64,000 bases of DNA, from positions 17,360,001-17,424,000 of the forward strand of contig OX485804.1 in NCBI GenBank assembly GCA_950295325.1, given 5' to 3'. Source of the stretch: Polytrichum commune (Eukaryota > Streptophyta > Polytrichopsida > Polytrichales > Polytrichaceae). The notes under the pieces are model-generated. The model worked only from the letters and a program-made list of their open reading frames with translations, had not been told where the DNA came from and searched no databases. Positions 23,857 to 34,800 of this stretch are shown piece after piece (position 1 is the stretch's first letter; the number at the start of each line of letters is the position of its first letter). Made by a program: the position numbers and the translations under genes.

Positions 23857-26800
23857 AGCAAAGGTAACACTAAGTTTGAGTTTTACTTAGGCTATTTTAG
23901 ATCTATTTGGGTAGTTACTTTCAATGCTTAGTATTAATTATGTCGGTTTCTAGGACAAAACTAATGCCAAGTGGTGATAAAGGTTCTATTCTAGGCTAAA
24001 TTACGATCTAAACAAGAAAACGGTAGAACCGTGAGACTCTGTCCTTTATTATGAAAGACTACAAATGTAGTTGTCCACTTTGCTCATGCCAATTCATGGC
24101 TATTCACTATACCAAACCTTTCTTGGATTTTGTGCACCTTCTTCTCAAATACGGGTCAAGGATTGAAGCTACTCATTCATAACCTAAAATTCTTAAAATA
24201 AATAATCAAGAACTGCTGAAATAACAATAGTTAACTAGATTTCTCTCAATGCATTTTAGGGAGCACTTACATATAAACTATAGTTAACATCCACATTAAA
24301 TAAAGTGGACCAAAAATAACAAGAACAAGTAAAGTCCAAGTGTGAACACAAAGTAGTTAGGAAATTTGCTCTTGAAACAAAGAAGTTGATGCATAGTCTC
24401 TATCCTACAGACAGAGCCAACAAATTTAGATAGCTATAAAGCAGTGGGAAAGTTGGAGAGGTCAAAAAGGTAGTTGCACTTTTTGGAAAAGTCTCCCGAC
24501 CCCCGCATTAGAAACCTCTTTGATACCTTTTTTAAGCTTTTATATTTGTGTTCATTTACCCTTGCTTTGCAAACTTTTCCCTTCTTGTTGAGGTAAATTT
24601 GTGGGTTCTAGTGAGTACAAACACTTTGGCCAGCGTGGGTCCTGTGGGAGACGTACAATCGGTAACCCAAGATGGCCCCCCAAGTCCGGGTCTCCCTAGC
24701 CACCCATTAACGTATGGACACGGACTCAAGCAACCACAATCCTTTCCACGAAACCGCCTTCTTCACCTCCACCCCCAACCCCGCCATAGCCAACTTTGTG
24801 TCCTCATGCTGGCCCTTGTTCACCACCTTGGCTCTCATGATCAACCGACTCCCATAACTTAACTTCCTTGTGTCTCTTGCTCATGGTGGCTCGTGGCTCG
24901 CAACGGCCGTGATGTTTTGATGACGCTTGGGTAACTCCCGTCCCTTTTGCTCAGAAGCCACTCCACAACGACGAACAACAGGTATGCAACCGTCCGAAAT
25001 ATCGCTTGGCTCGATCATTTTGTGTGCAACTCGTGGTTCTATCAATAGCCCACATTTTGTTTGTTTGTTTGTTTGTTTTGTTTCTTCCACACATATCAAC
25101 AGCTTGCTATTGAGGTGGGTATTTGTCATTCAAATAGGAGCGTAGAGAGGAGCTAATCTGCTTCACATGTAGGGTGCTTCCTATTTACTCGCGCTCCTCT
25201 TTGTGGATCACATGTATTGGTGATTGTTTAATGAAGGAACTAGGCTCCCTTGTTGTTTAGTTGAGTAGTGGTTGTTCCTAGGGAGCTTGTGCACCCAACA
25301 ATTCAAGGAGCAATCAAGACCATAGATATTGAGTGTGGGATCAAAATTGGCGGTCCATGTTGATCAAAGTGGTCTTCATGATTTGTCATGTAGCACCAAG
25401 TGTTGTACGACACCCTCTCTATTTGCCACTCAGTGACTACAAGACATATGCACGTGGTCGACGACAAACGGTATGGGCCACGCTAATTTAAGCATTTTGT
25501 GTGATGTTGCAAAGTAGGGACTTACATCACTTGCTTCATAAAATGGCTCATGAAGATTGGGAAGTTGACTTCAAAGGTGATATGACCACAACACTACCAT
25601 CATTGGTATGTCCTCTCCCTTCACATAGGTGCATGTCTTCCTTTATTTCAACATAATCATGTGCTTGCACGTTTCATGTAGGAATCCCTAATCACCTTTT
25701 TGTTCGGTCAAAATTATTGTCCCAATTGAGAATTATTGAATGACTTGCAAGAATAGTGCTACGCGATACATGATAACGTTACTGAGTGGCATGTGCAATC
25801 GCCAAATATTGTGAGTGTTTAGGAGCAAATCAATTGCTAGAGGAGACTCTGAGGATGTTTTCCACCTCGTCATCGAGAGCGAGGTTGTAGTGTAGTGTGA
25901 ATTTGTCAACCCAAGCGTGTCAAGTCCAACCTTGCTTATGTGCAAATGTTATGCTCATCTAATTGAGTACTAGGATCTAAGTGACTTTAGTCAAAACAAT
26001 CTATACAAAAATAATTATGCATATGAGAGTATTGTTTGTGTCATACGTTAATGCATGCACATTACAAAACAAACAAACTTGGGGAAAAAAACTATCAACA
26101 TATGATGGAATTCCTAATTTACGTACATTCTGAAGAAGAAAATTGTGTGCTCAAAGTACCACTCTAGATGTGTTATTTTCATCAAATAACATGCAACATT
26201 AAATGCGTGTATAACAATAAATGTAGTCCCAATTAAATCCTCGTTTTCCCCATTTATACTTGAAGACCCATTGATAGGGCTACACGTACATTTGTGCATT
26301 GTGTCCAATATTCATGCATCAACATAGATTTGCTTGGTATCTTTTTTTTTTGTCCAGATATGTTCTAGGATGGAAGTCTACAATATTAAATGTCTTAGTA
26401 ACCAATGGTAAACTTCAGCTCAATAGTTCAAATCTGTAGTATCTTGCACAATATGTGGAGATGGACAAACTGAACGTTACATCAGGGTTCAATCGTCGTT
26501 TGGAGGATGTTATGTTTTTACGAATCTGGGTAAACGATGTATATTTGTTGCGATCCCACCCAACTAGGCAATAAACAAAGGTCTTGATTCCCAAGTCCGG
26601 TCTTGAGGGATTATGGAAGTTGATTGACATGATTGATCGTGTGAGAAGTCACTAACATTTAAGTAGCGAAAGAGTCCCATCTTGTCAGTCAAAGACTAGG
26701 GAGAAGTAGTTGATCATCACCGTCTCTAGTTGAGTTCGCTCTCCAACCAACACATGCATCGTCTATGATCACCTAGAAAAAAAGTGTGCCAAAATGCTTA

Positions 26801-28680
26801 ATTTACACAAGCCCTAGTACACTTATTCATACATTTGGAGCCAACAACATGTGACAACATGAAGGCAACCCCATTACGACGACGAAGTGAATTTGAGATA
26901 TTGGTTTTGGATAAACTTGTTGTCATGATGTGTTCACGTTGCATGAAAATTGGAGGATGGAAGCAAAATAGATTCTCACCAATAAAGCCTAGCACTCGTG
27001 ATGTAACCTCACTGACGAGGATCCTAAGAAGTGTGTGTTAAATTTCTTGTCTTATAGAGTTGATGTGTGGTTCATAGTTGCAAGCACATGATCCTTCACA
27101 ATCTAGGCTATCTCATCATCAATTCTTCTTCTCCACTCATTTAAGAGAAGTCAAGTTGTAGATGTCTCGTACGGGTCATGCCAAGATATTTTGATAGCGT
27201 GTTTATTCCTTATTCGATACGAGGATGCACAACATCACCCATAATCGATGATTAATTTGTCCTGTAATGGACACGTGTTGCGATGCAATCAACTGTAGTA
27301 GGCACATAATGTCTACCACGTCATTATTGGAGCTCGGTAGGTTGGATGGATGCCTACTACATGTTGTGACATGGCTTCTCGCATCCATTACCTAGTTCAT
27401 GAGGTTGCCATGGGTTTTTGGTAGGTTTAGCAACCTCATTCATGTTTGATAAACGTTTTTTAGGGTGGTAATGTCAAACCAAGAGGGGAATGCCTTGGAG
27501 TGTCTCTAGATACATGTTTTGCTAATTTGGTACATATCGTTGTGGTAATTGGGAAGTTGGCACAATTCTCCGAGGAAATTCTACAAAAGATGTACAAATG
27601 GCTTTCAAGATCCAGAGACATGATTGACAATAGATGTGTTATTTTTATCTAACTTACCCTATTTCATCCAAATGATGTGTGTTTAAGGGTCATGTTATTA
27701 TGGGTAATATCCTATGGATGAAAAATGATCAAGGACTAAATGTCATTGGAAAGTAAAAGTGGATTATACATGTAATAAAAGGTCTATTTATTTCATGGTT
27801 TTTATTTTGTGTATTTATTGGAGGTTCTTATCACATTAAATTGAAAAGCTTAATATAAATACATGAGCCTCTTTCTAGGGTATTGTTAGTATATATACAT
27901 TATTTGGTTTCTATAATTTTCTTGTATGTAGGGTATTTTTGTTTTCTTAGTCACCTGTGCACATCATTAAGGTTTCCAACAAAGGGTCCCCGCCTCGGAG
28001 TTCTTGCACATTTGTGATTCATTTCTCTTTGGATTTCGGTGTAAGTTGTCCAACTCGGACCTAGATACCAAGTTCTTGTCCCATATCTTAGTGTAAACTC
28101 CGAGACCGGGTGGGGGGAGTTTGGTTCTAAGTAAAACAAATACTTGTATAATGTCATTCTACAAGTTTGAAACCAATTGTAGTATATAGAGTACAATGCT
28201 CTTACTATGGATCGAATAGACACTTAATTCACGTCAGTCTCCTCCGGAGACCGAAGTTATTATTATTATTATTACAATGCTCTTTCTATATTGTATGAAT
28301 GGTTTACGAAACTTGCTTTGGACCTTAATATCTTCTACAAATGGAAAATAATCTAGGTTGCCCAATATCATTAAATATCCTACATTATATTACAAGCATG
28401 TTCATTACATGAAGTGATTGAGTTGTGTATGCTCCCCGGTAGACTATAGAGTGTTGGAATTTTTCAAGAGGACTTTATAGAATGCATAATTGTATTCTCA
28501 AATTCAAGATTTGATTTTGACAATGTTGCATATAATAAGTCGATACAAGTGTGTTGTACATGAAGGTGCATTGTTATTCTTGACTTTTGGCTTCGATGTG
28601 CAGATGATTATAGGATCCTTCAAACTTCCTTCCCAATACAAATTCCTTTCGAATTAAGATTGTATAATATAATGTAGATT
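23857..28680. other. Gene-free 4.8 kb
   Basis: No gene can be supported. A (GTTT)n run lies at about 25058-25080 and an (ATT)n run at about 28257-28275. 24540-24870 is relatively GC-rich and could be an old gene or transposon remnant, but no motif is recognisable. 28200-28710 is the probable 5' region of the NLR gene. Confidence 0.35.
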
Positions 28681-28710
28681 TTATTGGGGGTTTGCGGCAA
28701 CTATTGCATC

Positions 28711-31700
28711 ATGGACAACTCCTTGCTTTTGATGGGGTGTTCAAGAAAATTGAAGCAATTGGAACACGCTAAAATTTTATTGAATGCAAAACAATGTTTG
28801 CATTTAAAAAACAAATCTCATCTTGTTCTAGAATGTTTCATGACTTTGGTCGAACAAGTTCATGACAAAATGGAGTTTGGACCAAGTATGAAGGATTTAT
28901 ACCGAGTTGTGTGTAAAATCGAGGCATTAATCCAAGATTGCGCTAGGGACGATTGGATCCATGCATCATTGTGGCAATCGAATAATGAAGAAGAGTTTCG
29001 TGAGTTGCTTGAAGAGCTCAATTACATTTTCAATACATTGTGTGAGCAATTCCAAATATTGGGGATAATGACCATGGACCTTCAAAAACCCATAGAGTTC
29101 AATCCAATGAATATAACAGAAGTGGAGAAAGACCAAAAGGCATTGGTCCAACAATTGTTGGAATATCTTGATGCAACAAAATCCTTCAAGGATCACGAAG
29201 TTGCAAAATATGCTTACGACCGGTTGGTTTGTCGAATGGACGGAGAAGGCGTTGAGTTGAATGGTGGAACATTTCCAACATACAATGGGATTCCTCAACG
29301 ATTAACTTGGTTGGGAAATGGTGCTTCTGGACAAATATACGAAACAAATTGCTTTGGCTTGGAATTGGCTTTGAAGGTTTTTAAAGCGGTTGACATTGAT
29401 TACGAGCATTTAGCGGATGCAAACTTCAAGAAAGAGGTGGGCATTTTAGCAGGGTTGAGTCATCCAAACATCGTTAAGTTCATATGTTGTGGTGAAGGAC
29501 ATGCTTATGATAGCAAATGGCGATATATAGTGATGGAAAAGATGGAGAGAAGTCTTGGAGTTGCAGACATGAAGGACGTTGATTTCCAACGATCAAACCT
29601 TGTTGTCCTTGATATCATGTTCCAAATTGCAAGCGGAATGCTCTATCTCCATGACATGAATGTTGCACACCGTGACTTAAAGCCCGAAAATATCCTTGTG
29701 AACTCCTTGAATGATCCCATATTGGATCCCATGGGCTACGTGAAAGTTAAATTGGTGGACTTTGGGGTTTCAAAAATCGAAGCAAAAGATGCTTACCAAG
29801 AGCCAACGGGACATAATCTAGGTACCACCGGGTTTAGGGCACCAGAGACATTTGTAAGATACGATGACACATTGAAACATTTTGTGAATGCTTTCAAAAG
29901 TGATGTATTTAGCTTCGCCATGGTGTGTTCTTACATTCTCACGAGGGAGATTCCATTCTCACAATGTAGTAGATCTGAGATAAAGGACAAGATGCAAGTT
30001 GGAGAGAGGCCAAGGTTGCCGTGCGATTGCCCCGAGTCATTGATATCTTTGATCAAAGAGTGTTGGTCTTTCGAACCATCAAAAAGGCCAACCTTTCAAG
30101 ATATTTGTTCAAGGCTTTGTCAAATTAGGCATGAACTTCATTTAAATGCTTTAAACATCATGAACAATGGTGTGAAGATGGACAAGTCCAACATTCCTCA
30201 AACTCAAGAAACAAGTGAGAACAATCTACCAACAATAGATACAATGGATCACAAGGGGGATACAAGTGCAAAGCAGGGAGGAAACGAGCTTGTTGGTATG
30301 CAAGAAAGAATCCCAAGGGTTATGAGGGCATTGGAGGAACACTCCATAGTGGCCATTATAGGGGTGGGTGGAATGGGAAAAACTGCTTTGGCAGAAGCTG
30401 TGATGGAACTCATGCGTGGTCATTTTGAAGCATTTTGCTTTACTTTCATGAAAAACAAAAATTGTGGCACTATCGAGATTTTCAAAGAAATTTTGAACAA
30501 CTTAGGGGCCAAGGTTGATGATTTGGAAGACATTGTACAAGCAAAAACTCGTCTTTGTGAAACAATAAAAAACAAAAGTGCTCTCATTGTTCTTGACGAC
30601 ATTGGCAATAGTACACAAATTCATGAATTGATGGATGTTGAGATCTTTGAAGCCAAACGTACCAACAAGATGATCATCACAACTCGTGATTGGCACCTTG
30701 TGGAAAACCTTGGAGATGTTGGTCGTGTACATTTGGATGAACTCATGAAAGGCGAAGCTATGAAATTATTCTCTAGGCATGCTTTCGGTGATCAAGGATA
30801 TGAAACACCATCTCATATGGTGGACATTGTCGAGAACATTGTGGATGCATGTAGAGGGTTGCCTTTGAGCTTGAAGGTTGTGGGTGGAACCTTATATGGA
30901 TTCAAGAGAGTACGCATTTGGGTGCGAGCTTTGCAAAGACTACAAAGGGCAAGATCCTTGGGATTGACAAATAACAATGAGGTTTGGCATTGCCTACGGA
31001 TAAGCTTTGATGACCTTACTGAAGAAGAAAAAAATTTGTTTTTGGACCTATGTTGTTATTTTAGCAAAGATTTGGTCCCAATGGATACATTAAAAGTTGT
31101 GACCTCATCACGTTTATGGAGAGAAGTCAACAAAAATCCTGAAGAGTTATTAAAACGTCTGGAAGATAAATGTTTGCTTAAGATTCACGAAGATGGAGTC
31201 TATGAAGTCCATGAACAATTACGGGATATGGGACGTATGATTGCGGAAACAGACCCCATGTATACTGGCACTCGATGGTGGAAAATACAAGAAGCAACTT
31301 GGAGTGGGAAAACACAAGGACTTATGGAGCGTATCGAATGTCTTTCTTTCAGTGAACCAACAAAGAAGTTCAAAACACACTTTGACATTACAAAACCTTT
31401 GTCTTCGCTTCGATTTTTTGGTTTTCAAGGTTTTGAGGGTCCAATCTCATTGGATAAATTTTTGAATCAATCCAAAAATCTCCAATGTTTGATGGTGATT
31501 TGCCAACCAAATCAAAATTTTGCAACAACCTCAAATCCATTTTTGTTCAATTGGGACAATCACATAAATTTGCAAATTTTGGTGATTGAAGGCGTATCTA
31601 CTCTATCTGAAATTGGTGATAGTATTGGACAATTGAAATTTTTATACAGAATGAGAATAAGAGATTGCCAAAATTTACAATCCCTACCAAGCACCATAGG

Positions 31701-33657
31701 CAACTTAAATATCTTGAGTTATTTTGACTTAAATGGGTGTGGAGGATTGAAGGAGATACCCATGGCCTTGGGTAAAATGACCTCCTTGACTCACCTCAAC
31801 TTAAGTGTGTGTCGAGGCTTGAAGGAGATACCGGAGGTGTTGGGTAACTTGACCTCCTTGACCTCCATGGGCTTAAGTGGGTGTCGAGGCTTGAAGGAGA
31901 TACCGGAGGCGTTGGGTAACTTGACCTCCTTGACCTCCCTTGACTTAAGTGGGTGTCCAGGCTTGATGAAGATACCGGAAGCGTTGGGTAACTTGACCTC
32001 CTTGACCTCCCTTAACTTAAGTGGGTGTAGAGGCTTGAAGGAGATACCGAAGGCGCTGGGTAACTTGACTTCCTTGACCTCCCTCAACTTATATTGGTGT
32101 CCAGGCTTGAAGGACATACCGGAGGCGTTGGGTAACTTGACCTCCTTGACCTCCCTTGACTTAAGTGGGTGTCGAGGCTTGAAGGAGATACCGGAGGCTT
32201 TGGGTAACTTGACCTCCTTGACCTCCCTTGACTTAAGTGGGTGTTCAGGCTTGAAGGAGATACCGGAGGCGTTGGGTAACTTGAACTCCTTGACCTCCCT
32301 TGACTTAAGTGGGTGTCCAGGCTTGAAGGAGATACCGGAGGCGTTGGGTAACTTGACCTCCTTGACCTCCCTTGACTTAAGTGGGTGTCCAGGCTTGAAG
32401 GAGATACCGGAGGCGTTGGGTAACTTGACCTCCTTGACCTCCCTTGACTTAAATGGGTGTGAAGGCTTGAAGGAGATACCAGAGGTGTTGGGTAACTTGA
32501 CCTCCTTGACCTCCCTTGACTTAAGTGGGTGTCGAGGCTTGAAGGAGATACCGGAAGCGTTGGGTAACTTGACCTCCTTGACCTCCCTTGACTTAAGTGG
32601 GTGTCGAGGCTTGAAGGAGATACCGGAGGCGTTGGGTAATTTGACCTCCTTGACCTCCCTTGGCTTAAATGGGTGTGAAGGCTTGAAGGAGATACCGGAG
32701 GCGTTGGGTAACTTGACCTCCTTGACTTCCCTTAAGTTAAGAGGGTGTCGGGGCTTGAAGGAGATACCAGAGGCGTTGGGTAACTTGACCTCCTTGACCT
32801 CCCTCAACTTATATGGGTGTAAAGGCTTGAAGGAGATACCGGAGGCGTTGGGTAACTTGACCTCCTTGACCTCCCTCAACTTAAGTGAGTGTCAAGACTT
32901 GAAGGAGATACCGGAGGCGTTGGGTAACTTGACCTCCTTGACCTCCCTTGACTTAAGTGGGTGTCGAGGCTTGATGGAGATACCGGAAGCGTTGGGTAAC
33001 TTGACCTCTTTGACCTCCCTCCACTTAAATGTGTGTGCAGGCTTAAAGGAGATACCGAGGGCGTTGGGTAACTTGACCTCCTTGACCTCCCTCAACTTAT
33101 ATTGGTGTCCAAGCTTGAAGGACATACCGGAGGCGTTGGGTAACTTGACCTCCTTGACCTCCCTTGACTTAAGTGGGTGTCGAGGCTTGAAGGAGATACC
33201 GGAGGCTTTGGGTAACTTGACCTCCTTGACCTCCCTTGACTTAAGTGGGTGTTCAGGCTTGAAGGAGATACCGGAGGCGTTGGGTAACTTGACCTCCTTG
33301 ACCTCCCTTAACTTAAGTGGGTGTAGAGGCTTGAAGAAAATACCCGAGTCGTTGGGTAACTTGACATCCTTGACCTCCTTCAATGTAAGTCGTTGTCGAG
33401 GGTTGGAGGAGATACCGGAGACGCTGGGTAATTTGAGCGCCTTGACGTCCCTCAACTTGAATGGATGTCGAGCCTTGAAGGAGATACCGGAGGCTTTGGG
33501 TAATTTGACCTCTTTGACCTCCCTCAACTTAAATGAATGTAGAGGTTTGACGAAGATACCGGAGACGTTGGGTATCTTCACATCTATGACGTCCCTCCAT
33601 TTAAATAGAAGGAAACGCTTGACTCGATATTGGAGAAATTTGGTTACTTGGCTTTAG
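28711..33657 (+). CDS. Kinase-NB-ARC-LRR immune receptor (NLR), 1648 aa
   Basis: This is a single uninterrupted frame from ATG 28711, with an in-frame TAG at 28675. Domains in order: a helical N-terminus (about 1-185) whose LIQDC..DDW..ASLW stretch (73-87) recalls plant MLKL-type kinases; a complete protein kinase with GNGASG 202-207, Lys222, HRDLKPEN with Asp322, DFG with Asp350 and APE with Glu379; a linker; NB-ARC with P-loop GVGGMGKT 551-558, kinase-2 Asp629-Asp630, IITTRD, GLPL at 716 and a VHE (His834) at the MHD position; then 27 LRRs of exactly 24 residues (989-1636). NB-ARC is a nucleotide-dependent switch and LRRs usually sense ligands. Kinase-fused NLRs are known from mosses. The VHE instead of MHD and the homogeneous LRRs are unusual. 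A TTG-led extension upstream is possible but unlikely. Confidence 0.93.
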   Translation: MDNSLLLMGCSRKLKQLEHAKILLNAKQCLHLKNKSHLVLECFMTLVEQVHDKMEFGPSMKDLYRVVCKIEALIQDCARDDWIHASLWQSNNEEEFRELLEELNYIFNTLCEQFQILGIMTMDLQKPIEFNPMNITEVEKDQKALVQQLLEYLDATKSFKDHEVAKYAYDRLVCRMDGEGVELNGGTFPTYNGIPQRLTWLGNGASGQIYETNCFGLELALKVFKAVDIDYEHLADANFKKEVGILAGLSHPNIVKFICCGEGHAYDSKWRYIVMEKMERSLGVADMKDVDFQRSNLVVLDIMFQIASGMLYLHDMNVAHRDLKPENILVNSLNDPILDPMGYVKVKLVDFGVSKIEAKDAYQEPTGHNLGTTGFRAPETFVRYDDTLKHFVNAFKSDVFSFAMVCSYILTREIPFSQCSRSEIKDKMQVGERPRLPCDCPESLISLIKECWSFEPSKRPTFQDICSRLCQIRHELHLNALNIMNNGVKMDKSNIPQTQETSENNLPTIDTMDHKGDTSAKQGGNELVGMQERIPRVMRALEEHSIVAIIGVGGMGKTALAEAVMELMRGHFEAFCFTFMKNKNCGTIEIFKEILNNLGAKVDDLEDIVQAKTRLCETIKNKSALIVLDDIGNSTQIHELMDVEIFEAKRTNKMIITTRDWHLVENLGDVGRVHLDELMKGEAMKLFSRHAFGDQGYETPSHMVDIVENIVDACRGLPLSLKVVGGTLYGFKRVRIWVRALQRLQRARSLGLTNNNEVWHCLRISFDDLTEEEKNLFLDLCCYFSKDLVPMDTLKVVTSSRLWREVNKNPEELLKRLEDKCLLKIHEDGVYEVHEQLRDMGRMIAETDPMYTGTRWWKIQEATWSGKTQGLMERIECLSFSEPTKKFKTHFDITKPLSSLRFFGFQGFEGPISLDKFLNQSKNLQCLMVICQPNQNFATTSNPFLFNWDNHINLQILVIEGVSTLSEIGDSIGQLKFLYRMRIRDCQNLQSLPSTIGNLNILSYFDLNGCGGLKEIPMALGKMTSLTHLNLSVCRGLKEIPEVLGNLTSLTSMGLSGCRGLKEIPEALGNLTSLTSLDLSGCPGLMKIPEALGNLTSLTSLNLSGCRGLKEIPKALGNLTSLTSLNLYWCPGLKDIPEALGNLTSLTSLDLSGCRGLKEIPEALGNLTSLTSLDLSGCSGLKEIPEALGNLNSLTSLDLSGCPGLKEIPEALGNLTSLTSLDLSGCPGLKEIPEALGNLTSLTSLDLNGCEGLKEIPEVLGNLTSLTSLDLSGCRGLKEIPEALGNLTSLTSLDLSGCRGLKEIPEALGNLTSLTSLGLNGCEGLKEIPEALGNLTSLTSLKLRGCRGLKEIPEALGNLTSLTSLNLYGCKGLKEIPEALGNLTSLTSLNLSECQDLKEIPEALGNLTSLTSLDLSGCRGLMEIPEALGNLTSLTSLHLNVCAGLKEIPRALGNLTSLTSLNLYWCPSLKDIPEALGNLTSLTSLDLSGCRGLKEIPEALGNLTSLTSLDLSGCSGLKEIPEALGNLTSLTSLNLSGCRGLKKIPESLGNLTSLTSFNVSRCRGLEEIPETLGNLSALTSLNLNGCRALKEIPEALGNLTSLTSLNLNECRGLTKIPETLGIFTSMTSLHLNRRKRLTRYWRNLVTWL
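31675..33618 (+). repeat. 72-bp tandem repeat array encoding 27 LRRs
   Basis: There are 27 contiguous 72-nt units with no indels. The consensus residues are LKEIPEALGN followed by LTSLTSL and a variable xLxxCxG segment. Nucleotide identity between neighbours is very high except in the first and last two or three units. The block of units 6-8 (from 32035) recurs as units 20-22 (from 33043), exactly 14 units (1008 bp) apart, sharing diagnostic variants (YWCP, KDIP, a GCT Ala codon). Confidence 0.95.
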
Positions 33658-34067
33658 TGCCCTCAATCAAAATGAATGGTTGTGTAGGCTTGAAAATGTT
33701 GAAGTGTTGGGTAATAGTTGGAAATTAATATTAGAGGTTGTGGGCAACATGATCTTTTGGACTAGGCTCAACTTATGTAGATGTCAAGGCTTAAAAAACA
33801 TACATGAGGCATTGGGATAACTTAACCTCCTTGACTCCATTATATTAAAATGAGTGTAAAGGCTCAAATGAGATTCAAGGGAACATTGTGAAACTCAACT
33901 TCCTTGACCTTGTTGGTTTCAATTGGGTTGAACGGCCTAAAGTAGATACTAAAGGCCTTTGGTATCTTGATCTTTTTGACATGTTGCACTTGAATGGGTC
34001 GAATGGCCTACAGGAGATACCGGATGCATGGATTAATTTGACATCCTACAACTTACATGAGTAATTA

Positions 34068-34669
34068 GGGCCACTTCACACACAAGGCTGAAGGCCCTTG
34101 ACCATGGCAATGTAAGAGCTCTCATTGGTCGAAAAGGCGGAGACCATCCAAGTTCACTTCACACTAGGAGGTGAAGGCCTAAAGGCCCAAAGAAAAGTTC
34201 GTGGATGAAAAGTCTACATGGAGTCCTACATGGCTAGTTGTGGATAAGGGTGCATGGTCTACCGGAATTTGCGTCAGACCCACCTCCAAGAGGTGGGCTT
34301 GACGCAAATTCTGGGAGACCATGATTTTTTTAATATTTTTTCCAGCAGGACAGATTTCAGGACAGACTGCATGGCAGATTCCAAGACAGATTCCAAGACA
34401 GATTCCAGGACAGACAAACACCACCAAGTAGTTATCTTAAATTAATAAACTTGGAGACATATTATATTAAACCAAATCCTCCCCTCTTTTTCCGCCAACA
34501 AAATATGCAATGGTCCCGCAACATGGTTCATTCTCACTTCACACTATGCTTGAGGGCCAAAGACTACATAAAATGCCTTTCCCAACACCCATGGTACAAC
34601 CTTTGGATGAGAGTCAAGGGTCCTCACCATTACAAGGTCACGGCTCTTGGAACATGTGTGAAGTGGCCC
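34068..34669. mobile_element. Tourist-like MITE with internal hairpin
   Basis: The terminal inverted repeats are GGGCCACTTCACACA on both ends, and TTA target duplications lie at 34065-34067 and 34670-34672. The element is 602 bp and non-coding. Removing it and one TTA restores a continuous degraded LRR unit, which confirms the borders. Inside are a 34-bp stem hairpin (34253-34323) and a roughly 12-bp tandem motif (CAGATTCCAAGA, about 34345-34415). Confidence 0.88.
34253..34323. other. 34-bp stem, 3-nt loop hairpin inside the MITE
   Basis: The arms are 34253-34286 and 34290-34323, with 30 of 34 positions complementary. The central part pairs GAATTTGCGTCA with TGACGCAAATTC. It would extrude or fold strongly if transcribed and is a candidate siRNA source. 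Confidence 0.85.
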
Positions 34670-34800
34670 TTAGTTGTAACATGTGGAGGGAGATATTGGA
34701 GGTTGGATAACTTGACCTTCTTGTCCCCCTCCCCCTTCTAGATATATTGGTATATAGGCTTGTAAGAGATATCATAGGCCTTTGGTAGGTTGATACATCA

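Larger units (their letters stand above)
33658..34800 (+). pseudogene. Decayed LRR repeats downstream of the NLR stop
   Basis: Beyond the stop, LRR-like phrases continue out of frame: AGGCTTGAAAATGTTGAAG, GGCATTGGGATAACTTAACCTCCTTGAC, GGCCTACAGGAGATACCGGATGCATGG, and after the MITE GGAGATATTGGAGGTTGGATAACTTGACC. At least five or six degenerate units are recognisable at 33658-34064 and 34673-34800. The MITE at 34068 splits one of these units. The ancestral gene, or a neighbouring paralogue, therefore extended further; the present stop falls at the edge of the degraded part. Confidence 0.75.

Noticed and set aside
31791-33581. Two long antisense open frames (362 and 229 codons) across the LRR array
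   Set aside because: They arise because the 72-nt sense repeat has no stop in one antisense frame; the predicted KEVKLPNASGISFKP-type peptide is a mirror of LRR codons, not a known protein.
31675-33618. CRISPR-like regular repeats
   Set aside because: The regular 72-bp spacing is a coding LRR array without spacers, in a eukaryotic setting.
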